A stretch of DNA of 64,000 nucleotides, taken from Symsagittifera roscoffensis. Taxonomy: Eukaryota; Xenacoelomorpha; Acoela; Convolutidae. The position numbers and the translations under genes were made by a program. Under the pieces are notes generated by a model. It made no database searches, was not told the origin of the DNA, and worked only from the letters and a program-made list of their open reading frames with translations. The DNA is taken from NCBI RefSeq assembly GCF_963678635.1, contig NC_087063.1, positions 17,674,143 through 17,738,142 on the forward strand. The letters run 5' to 3'. Shown one piece after another: positions 53,490-63,831 of this stretch; positions within the stretch are counted from its first letter, which is position 1, and every line of letters begins with the position of its first letter.

Positions 53490-56400
53490 GTAACTCATTT
53501 CAACGAAAAATTACCAATTTTTAAGACACAAAAAAATGGTTGCTGGAAGGAAAAAAAACACAAAAGCATAACCGTATGGCTCGAGTCTTTGAAGGTTGCG
53601 TGTTCAAATCACGTCGAGGTCAATATTCGCCAGCCTTAGAAATTGCGTAGTTTTTTCAAGAGATTAAGGAAAAGGCCTGGAAACTTTTTTGGGATTTGTT
53701 TTTCAAGTAAAGTAACTCAATTCATGGAAAAATCAACAATTTTAAAACACAAAAAATGGTTGCTGGAAGGAAAAAAACACAAAGGTATAACCTATGGCTC
53801 GATTCTTTGAAGAATGCGTGTTCGAATCACGTTGAAGTCAATATTCGCCAGCCTTAGAATTTGTGTAGTTTTTTTCATAAAATTAAGGAAAGAGCCTGGA
53901 AACTTGATCGGGATTGTTTTGTTTCAAGTAAAACTACGTCAATTCAAGGAAAGATAGACATATTTGAAACTCAAAAAAATGAATACTGGAAGGAAAGAAA
54001 ACCCGATATTTTAACCGTACTGCTCGACTCTTAGCAGGACAACGGTAGCGCGTCTGACTCCAGGTTGCGTGTTCGAATCACGTCGAGGTCAATTTCCACC
54101 TACACTAGAATTTAGTTGTTTTTTCAAAAGTTTCAGGAAAAGGTCTGGAAACTCTTTTGGGATTTGTTTCTCAAGTAAAAGTACCTCATTTGAAGGAAAA
54201 ATTGACACTTTTAAAGCACAAAAATGGTTGCTGGAAGGAAAAAACACAAAGGTATAATCGTATGGCTCGAGTCGTTGAAGGATTTCTTGTCGCAAAGGTG
54301 GCGCGTCTGACCCATGATCAGAAGGTTGCCTGTTAGAATCACGTCGAGGTCATTATTCGCCAGCCTTAGAAAATGTCTACTTTTTTCAAGAAATTAATTA
54401 AAGGGCCTGTTAACTTGATCGGGATTTTTTTTTGGTTTCAAGTAAAACTACGTCAATTCAAGGAAAGATAGACACATTTGAAACTCAAAAAAATGAATAC
54501 TGGAAGTTACAAAAAAACCCGATCTTTTAACCTACGGCTCGCTTATTTGCAGGAATTGGTGAAGCAATGGTAGAGTGACTGACTCCAGATCAGAAGGTTG
54601 CGTGTTCGAATCACGTCGAAGTCAATTTCCACCAACACTAGAAACTTTGTAGTTTTTTCGAGAGGTTAAAGAAAGGGTCTGGAAACTTGATCGGGATTTT
54701 TTGATTCAACTAAAACTTATTCAATTCAGGGAAAGATAGACACCCTTGAAACACAAAAAATGAATGCCGGAAAGAACAAATCCGATCTTATAACCGTACG
54801 GCTTGACGCACAACGGTACGGCGCGACGCTTAACTTCGTCGCACAACGGTAGCGCGTCTGACTCCAGATAAGAAGGTTGCGTGTTCGAATCACGACGAGG
54901 TCAATTGCCACCTACACTAGAAATTAGTAGTTCGTTCAAAAGTTTCAGAAAAAGCCTGGAAACTTTCCGGGGATTTGTTTTTCAAGTAAAAGTACCTCAT
55001 TTCAACGAAAAATTACCAATTTTTAAGACACAAAAAAATGGTTGCTGGAAGGAAAAAAAAACACAAAAGCATAACCGTATGGCTCGAGTCTTTGAAGGTT
55101 GCGTGTTCAAATCACGTCGAGGTCAATATTCGCCAGCCTTAGAAATTGCGTAGTTTTTTCAAGAGATTAAGGAAAAGGCCTGGAAACTTTTTTGGGATTT
55201 GTTTTTCAAGTAAAGTAACTCAATTCATGGAAAAATCAACAATTTTAAAACACAAAAAATGGTTGCTGGAAGGAAAAAAACACAAAGGTATAACCTATGG
55301 CTCGATTCTTTGAAGAATGCGTGTTCGAATCACGTTGAAGTCAATATTCGCCAGCCTTAGAATTTGTGTAGTTTTTTTCATAAAATTAAGGAAAGAGCCT
55401 GGAAACTTGATCGGGATTGTTTTGTTTCAAGTAAAACTACGTCAATTCAAGGAAAGATAGACATATTTGAAACTCAAAAAAATGAATACTGGAAGGAAAG
55501 AAAACCCGATATTTTAACCGTACTGCTCGACTCTTAGCAGGACAACGGTAGCGCGTCTGACTCCAGGTTGCGTGTTCGAATCACGTCGAGGTCAATTTCC
55601 ACCTACACTAGAATTTAGTTGTTTTTTCAAAAGTTTCAGGAAAAGGTCTGGAAACTCTTTTGGGATTTGTTTCTCAAGTAAAAGTACCTCATTTGAAGGA
55701 AAAATTGACACTTTTAAAGCACAAAAATGGTTGCTGGAAGGAAAAAACACAAAGGTATAATCGTATGGCTCGAGTCGTTGAAGGATTTCTTGTCGCAAAG
55801 GTGGCGCGTCTGACCCATGATCAGAAGGTTGCCTGTTAGAATCACGTCGAGGTCATTATTCGCCAGCCTTAGAAAATGTCTACTTTTTTCAAGAAATTAA
55901 TTAAAGGGCCTGTTAACTTGATCGGGATTTTTTTTTGGTTTCAAGTAAAACTACGTCAATTCAAGGAAAGATAGACACATTTGAAACTCAAAAAAATGAA
56001 TACTGGAAGTTACAAAAAAACCCGATCTTTTAACCTACGGCTCGCTTATTTGCAGGAATTGGTGAAGCAATGGTAGAGTGACTGACTCCAGATCAGAAGG
56101 TTGCGTGTTCGAATCACGTCGAAGTCAATTTCCACCAACACTAGAAACTTTGTAGTTTTTTCGAGAGGTTAAAGAAAGGGTCTGGAAACTTGATCGGGAT
56201 TTTTTGATTCAACTAAAACTTATTCAATTCAGGGAAAGATAGACACCCTTGAAACACAAAAAATGAATGCCGGAAAGAACAAATCCGATCTTATAACCGT
56301 ACGGCTTGACGCACAACGGTACGGCGCGACGCTTAACTTCGTCGCACAACGGTAGCGCGTCTGACTCCAGATAAGAAGGTTGCGTGTTCGAATCACGACG

Positions 56401-56495
56401 AGGTCAATTGCCACCTACACTAGAAATTAGTAGTTCGTTCAAAAGTTTCAGAAAAAGCCTGGAAACTTTCCGGGGATTTGTTTTTCAAGTAAAAG
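53490..56495 (+). repeat. Higher-order repeat: two tandem 1503-bp copies
   Basis: 53490-54992 and 54993-56495 are almost identical, with A-run length differences of one base. Divergence begins at about 56497. This is probably the youngest duplication in the array, or an assembly duplication. Confidence 0.85.
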
Positions 56496-57608
56496 TACCT
56501 CATTTCAAGGAAAAATTAACGCCTTCTAAAACACAAAAAAATGGTTGTTGGAAGGAAAACAACCGAAAGGCATAACCGTATGGCTCGAGTCTTTGAAGGT
56601 TGCGTGTTCGAATCTCGTCGAGGTCAATGTTCGCCAGCATTAGAAATTGCATAGTTTTTTCAAGAGATTAAGGAAAAGGCCTGGAAACTTGATCGGGATT
56701 TTTTTGTTTCAAGTAGGACTACGTCAATTCAAAGAAAGATAGACATATTTGAAACTCAAAAAAATGAATACTGGAAGGAAAGAAAACCCGATAATTTAAT
56801 CGTACTGCTCGAATCTTAGCAGGACTTCGTGGCGCAACGGTAGCGCGTCTGACTCCAGGTTGCGTGTTCAAATCACGTCGAGGTCAATTTCCACCTACAC
56901 TAGAGTGTAGTGGTTTTTTCAAAATTTTTGGGAAAAGGCCTGGAAACTTTCTCGGATTTGTTTCTCACGTAAAAGTACCTCAATTCAAAGAAAAATTGAC
57001 ACTTTAAAGCACAAAAAAATGGTTGCTGGAAGGAAAAACACAAAGATATAACCGTATGGCTCGAGTCTTTGAAGGACTTCTTGTCGCAAAGGGGCGCATC
57101 TGACCCATGATCAGAAGGTTGCCTGTTAGAATCACGTCGAAGTCAAAATCCGCCACATTAAAAATGGTGTACTTTTTTCAAGAAATTAAGGAAAGGGCCT
57201 GTTAGCTTGATCGGGATTTTTTTGTTTCAACTAAAACTACTTCAATTCAAAGAAAATTAGACACCCTTGAAACACCAAAAAAAAGAAAGCCAGAAGGAAC
57301 AAACCCGACATCTAACCGTACGGCTCGATTTGCTGCTGGATTTTGTTGCACTACGGTAGCGCGTCTGACTCCAGATCAGAAGGTTGCGTGTTCGAATCAC
57401 GTCGAAGGCAATATCCACAAACATTAGAATTTGTGTAGTTTTTTTCAAGAAATTAAGGAAAGAGCCTGGACACTTGATCGGGATTTTTTTGGTTTCAAGT
57501 AAAACTACGTCAATTCAGGGAAAGATAGACACATTTGAAACTCAAAAAAATAAATACTGAAAGGTAAAAAAACCCGATCTTTTAACCGTACGGCTCAATT
57601 CTTTGCAA

Positions 57609-57680
57609 GACTTCGTTGCGCAACGGTAGCGGGTCTGACTCCAGATCAGAAGGTTGCGGGTTCGAATCACGTCGAAGTCA
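57609..57680 (+). tRNA. tRNA-Trp(CCA) candidate
   Basis: Perfect acceptor and anticodon arms, box B gttcgaatc, anticodon CCA, discriminator A. One D-stem pair (gcgc/gcgg) and one T-stem pair (gcggg/cacgt) are lost. Full 72 nt. Confidence 0.5.
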
Positions 57681-57880
57681 ATATCCACAAACACTAGAAT
57701 TTGTGTAGTTTTTTTTTAAGATTTTAAGGAAAGAGCCTGGAAACTTGATCAGGATTTTTTTGGTTTCAAGTAAAACTACGTCAAGTCAGGGAAAGATAGA
57801 CACATTTGAAACTCAAAAAAAATAAATACTGGAAGGTAAAAAAACCCAATCTTTTAACCGTACGGCTCGCTTCTTTGCAG

Positions 57881-57952
57881 GAATTCGTGGCGCAACGGTA
57901 GCCCGTCTGACTCCAGATCAGAAGGTTGCGTGTTTGAATCACGTCGAAGTAA
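57881..57952 (+). pseudogene. tRNA-Trp(CCA)-like copy
   Basis: Anticodon and T stems intact. The acceptor has mismatches (gaattcg; gaagta) and the T loop is tttgaat. Confidence 0.45.
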
Positions 57953-58928
57953 ATATCCAACACTATTAGAATTTGTGTAGTTTTTTCAAGAAATTAAGGA
58001 AAGGGCCTGTTAATTTGATCGGGATTTTTTTTTGTTTTCAAGTAAAACTACGTCAATTCAAGGAAAGATAGACATATTTGAAACTCAAAAAAATGAATAC
58101 TGGAAGGAAAAAAAAACCCGATATTTTAACCGTACTGCTCGACTCTTAGCAGGACTTCGTGGCGCAACGGTAGCGCGTCTCACTCCAGGTTGCGTGTTCG
58201 AATCAGGTCGAGGTCAATTTCCACCTACACTAGAATTTAGTTGTTTTTTCAAAAGTTTCAGGAAAAGGCCTGAAAACTCTTTTGGGATTTGTTTCTCAAG
58301 TAAAAGTACCTCATTTCAAGGAAAAATTGACCCTTTTAAAGCACAAAAAAATGGTTGCTGGAAGGAAAAAAACCATTCGAGTCTTTGCAGGAATTCGTGT
58401 CGCAAAGGTGGCGCGTCTGACCCATGATCAGAAGGTTGCCTGTTAGAATCACGTTGAGGTCAATATTCGCCAGCCTTAGAAATTGTGTACTTTTTTCAAG
58501 AAATTAAGGAAAGGGCCTGTTAATTTGATCGGGATTTTTTTGGTTTCAAGTAAAACTACGTCGTTTCAAGGAAAGATATACATATTTGTAACTCAAAAAA
58601 ATGAATACCGAAAGGAAAGAAAACCCGATATTTTAACCGTACGGCTCGCTTGTTTGCAGGACATCGTGTGGTAACGGTAGCGCGTCGGACTCCAGATCAG
58701 AAGGTTCCGTGTTCAAATCCCGACGAAGTCAATATCCAGAAACATTAGAATTTGTGTAGTTTTTTTTTCAAGAAATTAAGGAAAAGGCCTGTTAACTTGA
58801 TCAGGATTTTTGGTTTAACATAAAACTGTGTCAATTCAAGGAAAGATAGGCACATTTAAAACTAAAAAAAATGAATACTGGAAGGAAAAAAATCCAATCT
58901 TTCAACCGTACGGCTCGATTCTCTCCAG

Positions 58929-59000
58929 GACTTTGTGGCGCAACGATTGCGCGTCTGACTCCAGATCAGAAGGTTGCGTGTTCGAATCACATTGAGTTCA
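58929..59000 (+). pseudogene. tRNA-Trp(CCA)-like copy
   Basis: Anticodon arm intact and box B gttcgaatc present. The D loop is acgatt, and the 3' T-stem/acceptor strand (cacattgagttc) is mutated. Confidence 0.45.
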
Positions 59001-60747
59001 ATTTCCACCTACTCTAAAAATTTGTAGTTTTTTTGAAAAGTTTCAGGAAAAGGCCTGAAAACTTTTTGGGGATTTGTTTTTCCTGTGAAAGTACCTCATT
59101 TCAACGAAAAAATAACACTTTTAAAACCCAAAAAATGGTTGCTGGAAGGAAAAAAACACAAAGGTATAACCGTATGGCTCGAGTCTTTAAAGGACTTCCT
59201 GTCGCAAAGGTGGCGCGTCTGACCCATGATCAGAGCATTGCCTGTTAGAATCACGTCGAGGTCAATATTCGCCAGCCTTAGATGTTGTCTAATGTTTCTA
59301 GGATATTAAGGAAAGGGCCTGTTAACTTGATCGAGGTTTTTTGATTTCAACTAAATCTACGTCAAATCGAGGAAATATAGACACATTTAAAACTCAAAAA
59401 AAAAGAAAACTGGAAGGAAAAAAAAACCCGATCTTTTAACCGTACGGCTCGATTCTCTCCAGTATTTATTGGCGCAACGGTAGCTCGTCTGACTCGAAAT
59501 CAGAAGGTTGTGTGTTCGAATCACGTCGAGTTCATTGTTTGCCAGCCTCAGAAATTGTGTAGTTTTACCAAGAAATAAAGGAAGGGCCTGGAAACTTGAT
59601 CGGGATTTTTTTCGTTTCAAGTAAAACTAAGTCAATTCAACGAAAGATAGACACAATTGAAACTCAAAAAAATGATTATTGGGAGGAAAAAAACTGATCT
59701 TTTAACCGTACGGCTCAATTCTTTCCAGGACTTCGTGGCGCGACGGTACCGCGTCTGACTCCAGATCAGAAGGGTTGCGTGTTCAAATCACGTCGAGGTC
59801 AATGTCCACCTACATTAGAAATTAGTAGTTTTTTCCAAAGTTTCAGGAAAAGGCCTGGAAACTCTCTTGGTTTTTTTTCAAGTAAAAGTACCTCGTTCAA
59901 GGAAAAATTAAAAATTGACACTTTAAAACACAAAAAAAATGGTTGCTGGAAGAAAAAAAACACAAAGGTATAACCGTATGGCTCGAGTTTTTGAAGGACT
60001 TCTTATCGCAAAGGTGGGGTTGCGCGTCTGACCCATGATCAGAAGGTTGCTTGTTAGAATCACGTCGAGGTCAATATTCGCCAGCCTTAGAAATTGTATA
60101 ATTTTTCCAGGAACATTAAGGAAAGGGCCTGGAAACTTGATCGGGATTTTTTTTCAAGTAAAAGTACGTCAATTTAAGGAAGATAGACACATTTGAATCA
60201 CAAAGAAAAATTGCTGGAAGAAAAACCCGATCTTATAACCGTTGTGCCACGAAGGGCAGGACTTCGTGGCACAACGGTAGCGCGTCTGACTCCAGATCAG
60301 AAGGTTGTGTGTGATGCGAATCACGTCGAAGTCAAAATCACCCTTAGAAATTAGTAGTTTTTTAAAAAAAATTTAGAAAAGGCCTGGAAACTTTCTCGGG
60401 ATTTGTTTTTCAAGTAAAAGTACCTCATTTCAAGGATAAATCAACAATTTTCAAAAACACAAAAAATGGTTGCTGGAAGGAAAAAAACACAAAAGTATAA
60501 CCGTATGGCTCAATTCTTTGAAGGTTGAGTGTTCGAATCACGTCAAAGTCAATATTCGCCAGCCTTAGAATTTGTGTAGTTTTTTGCAAGGAATTAAGGA
60601 GACGGCCTGGAAACTTGATCGGGATTTCTTTGTTTCAAGAAAAACCTCGTCAATTCAAGGAAAGGTAGACACATTTAAGACTCAAAAAAGTGAATACTGG
60701 AAGGAAAAAAACCCGATCTTTCAACCGTACGGCTCGATTTTCTCCAG

Positions 60748-60819
60748 GAATTCGTGGCGCAACGGTAGCGCGACTGACTCCAGATCAGAAGGTTGCGTGT
60801 TCGAATCACGTCGAAGTCA
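60748..60819 (+). tRNA. tRNA-Trp(CCA) candidate
   Basis: D arm, T arm and box B match the consensus, with anticodon CCA. The acceptor has one mismatch (gaattcg/cgaagtc) and the anticodon stem one (actga/tcaga). Confidence 0.5.
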
Positions 60820-61016
60820 ATATCCACCAACAGTAGATTTTGTGTAGTTTTTTTCAAGAAATTAAGGAAAGATCCTGGAAACTTGATCGGGAGTTTTTTG
60901 TTTCAAGTAAAATTATGTCAATTCAAGGAAAGATAGACATAATTGAAACTCAAAAAAATGAATACTGGAAGGAAAAAAAACACAATATTTTAACCGTACA
61001 GCTCGATTTTCTTCAG

Positions 61017-61088
61017 GACTTCGTGGCGCAACGGAAGCGCGTCTGACTCCAGATTAGAAGGTTGCGTTTTCGAATCACGTCGAGTTCA
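61017..61088 (+). pseudogene. tRNA-Trp(CCA)-like copy
   Basis: Full-length copy with D-loop change (acggaa), anticodon stem change (gattaga), T stem gcgtt and acceptor cgagttc. Anticodon CCA is kept. Confidence 0.45.
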
Positions 61089-61487
61089 ATTTTCACCTAC
61101 ACTAGAAATTAGTAGTTTTTTAAAAAGTTTCAGAAAAGGCCTGGAAACTTTCTCGGGTTTTTTGTTAAAATAAAAGATAAATGAACAATTTTAAAACACA
61201 AAAAATGGTTGCTGGAAGAAAAAAAAACCCAAACGTATAACCGTATGGCTCGATTCTTTGAAGGTTGCGTGTTCGAATCACGTCGAAGTCAATATTCGCC
61301 AGCCTTAGAATTTGTGTACTTTTTTCAAGAAATTAAGGAAAGGGCCTGATAACTTGATCTGGATTTTTATGGTTTCAAGTAAAATTTCGTCAATTCAACG
61401 AAAGATAGACACATTTAAAACTCAAAAAAATGAATACTGGAAGGAAAAAAAACCCGATTTCTAACTATACGGCTCGATACTCTCCAG

Positions 61488-61559
61488 GAATTCGTGGCGC
61501 AACGGTAGCGCGTCTCACTCCAGATCAGAAGGTTGCGTGTTCGAATCACGTCGAAGTCA
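61488..61559 (+). tRNA. tRNA-Trp(CCA) candidate
   Basis: D and T arms match the consensus and box B is gttcgaatc, anticodon CCA. One acceptor mismatch (gaattcg) and one anticodon-stem mismatch (tctca/tcaga). Confidence 0.5.
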
Positions 61560-62018
61560 ATATCCACCAACATTAGATATTGTGTAGTTTTTTTCAAGAA
61601 ATTAAGGAAAGATCCTGGAAACTTGATCGGGAGTTTTTTGTTTCAAGTAAAACTACGTCAATTCAAGGAAAGATAGACATAATTGAAACTCAAAAAAATG
61701 AATACTGCAAAAAAAAAACACGATCTTTTAACCGTACGGCTCGATTTTCTTCAGGACTTCGTGGCGCAACGTTAGCGCGTCAAACTCCATATCAGAAGGT
61801 TGTGTGTGCGAATCACGTCGACGTCAATATTCGCCAGCCTTAGAATTTGTGTACTTTTTTCAAAAAATTAAGGAAAAGGCCTGGAAACTTGATCGGGATT
61901 TTTTTTCAAGTAAAAGTACGTCAATTCAAGGAAGATAGACACATTTAAATCACAAAAAAAATGAACACTGGAAGGAAAAAAAACTAATCTTTTAACCGTA
62001 CGGCTCGCTTCTTTGCAG

Positions 62019-62090
62019 GATTTTGTAGCGCAACGGTAGCGCGTCTGACTCCAGATCAGGCGGTTGCGTATTCGAATCACGTCGAAGTTA
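62019..62090 (+). pseudogene. tRNA-Trp(CCA)-like copy
   Basis: Anticodon CCA and box B ttcgaatc kept; acceptor gattttg/cgaagtt and the anticodon 3' stem (tcagg) are changed. Near-identical copy about 1 kb downstream at about 63020. Confidence 0.45.
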
Positions 62091-62287
62091 ATATCCACCA
62101 ACATTAGAATTCGTGCAGTTTTTTTCAAGAAATTAAGGAAAGAGCCTGGAAACTTGATCGGTAATTTTTTGTTTCAAGTAAGACTACGTCAATTCAAGGA
62201 AAGATAGACACATTAACAACTCAAAAAAATGAATACTGGAAGGAAAAAAAACCCGATCTTTTAACCGTACGGCTCGACTTTCTTCAG

Positions 62288-62359
62288 GAATTCGTGGCGC
62301 AACGGATGCGCGTCTGACTCCAGATCAGAAGGTTGCGTGTTCGAATCACGTCGAGGTCA
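62288..62359 (+). tRNA. tRNA-Trp(CCA) candidate
   Basis: Anticodon and T arms are consensus, with box B gttcgaatc. The acceptor pairs gaattcg with cgaggtc with one mismatch and one G-U. The D loop reads acggat, losing the usual GGTA. A paralogue lies at 63290-63361. Confidence 0.45.
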
Positions 62360-63289
62360 ATTTTCACCTACACTAGAAATTAGTAGTTTTTTAAAAAATT
62401 TCAGAAAAGGCTTGGAAACTTTCTCGGGTTTTTTGTTAAAATAAAAGATAAATGAACAATTTTAAAACACAAAAAATGGTTAATGGAAGGAAAAAACACA
62501 AAAATATAATCGTATGGCTCGATTCTTTGAAGGTTGCGTGTTCGAATCACGTCGAAGTCAAAATTCGCCAGGCTTAGAGTTTGTGTAATTTTTTTCAAGA
62601 AATTAGGGAAAAGGCGTGGAAACTTGATCGGACATTTTTTGTTTAAAAAAAAACCTCGTCAATTCAAGGAAAGATAGACACATTTAAAACTCAAAAAAAT
62701 GAATACTGGAAGGAAAAAAAATCCGATCTTTTAACCGTACGGCTCGATTTTCTTCAGGACTTCGTGGCGCAACGTTAGCGCGTCAAACTCCATATCAGAA
62801 GGTTGTGTGTGCGAATCACGTCGACGTCAATATTCGCCAGCTTTAGAATTTGTGTACTTTTTTCAAAAAATTAAGGAAAAGGCCTGGAAACTTGATCGGG
62901 ATTTTCTTTCAAGTAAAAGTACGTCAATTCAAGGAAGATAGACACATTTAAATCACAAAAAAATGAACACTGGAAGGAAAAAAAACTAATCTTTTAACCG
63001 TACGGCTCGCTTTTTTGCAGGATTTTGTAGCGCAACGGTAGCGCGTCTGACTCCAGATCAGGCGGTTGCGTATTCGAATCACGTCGAAGTTAATATCCAC
63101 CAACATTAGAATTCGTGCAGTTTTTTTCAAGAAATTAAGGAAAGAGCCTGGAAACTTGATCGGTAATTTTTTGTTTCAAGTAAGACTACGTCAATTCAAG
63201 GAAAGATAGACACATTAACAACTCAAAAAAATGAATACTGGAAGGAAAAAAAACCCGATCTTTTAACCGTACGGCTCGATTTTCTTCAG

Positions 63290-63361
63290 GAATTTGTGGC
63301 GCAACGGATGCGCGTCTGACTCCAGATCAGAAGGTTGCGTGTTCGAATCACGTCGAGGTCA
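63290..63361 (+). tRNA. tRNA-Trp(CCA) candidate
   Basis: One substitution away from the copy at 62288-62359 (gaatttg), offset by 1,002 bp. Anticodon CCA and box B are kept. Confidence 0.45.
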
Positions 63362-63759
63362 ATTTTCACCTACACTAGAAATTAGTAGTTTTTTAAAAAA
63401 TTTCAGAAAAGGCTTGGAAACTTTCTCGGGTTTTTTGTTAAAATAAAAGACAAATGAACAATTTTAAAACACAAAAAATGGTTGATGGAAGGAAAAAACA
63501 CAAAAATATAACCGTATGGCTCGATTCTTTGAAGGTTGCGTGTTCGAATCACGTCGAAGTCAAAATTCGCCAGGCTTAGAATTTGTGTAATTTTTTTCAA
63601 GAAATTAGGGAAAAGGCGTGGAAACTTGATCGGACATTTTTTGTTGAAAAAAAAACCTCGTCAATTCAAGGAAAGATAGACACATTTAAAACTCAAAAAA
63701 ATGAATACTGGAAGGAAAAAAAATCCGATCTTTTAACCGTACGGCTCGATTTTCTTCAG

Positions 63760-63831
63760 GACTTCGTGGGGCAACGGAAGCGCGTCTGACTCCAGATCAG
63801 AAGGTTGCGTGTTCGAATCACGTCGAGGTCA
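63760..63831 (+). tRNA. tRNA-Trp(CCA) candidate
   Basis: Acceptor GACTTCG/CGAGGTC pairs fully with one G-U, and the anticodon and T arms are consensus. The D arm has one stem mismatch (gggc) and D loop acggaa. Discriminator A follows. Confidence 0.5.

Larger units (their letters stand above)
61755..63759 (+). repeat. Higher-order repeat: two tandem ~1002-bp copies
   Basis: tRNA starts at 61755, 62758 and 63760 are 1003 and 1002 bp apart, and four units between them match closely. A third copy begins at 63760 and leaves the window. Confidence 0.85.

Noticed and set aside
54993-56495. Assembly duplication of 53490-54992
   Set aside because: It could be real or artefactual. The end points lie inside array units and other higher-order duplications exist with more divergence, so I kept it as a repeat, with the caveat stated in the finding.
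39109-63789. Dozens of short ORFs in the array, many sharing 'DVIRTRNLLIW' and 'YRCATKS' on the - strand or 'RNGSASDSRSEGCV' on the + strand
   Set aside because: These are translations of the tRNA-Trp segment itself (the antisense of box B and the anticodon arm), a well-known annotation artefact. Their conservation reflects the tRNA, not a protein.
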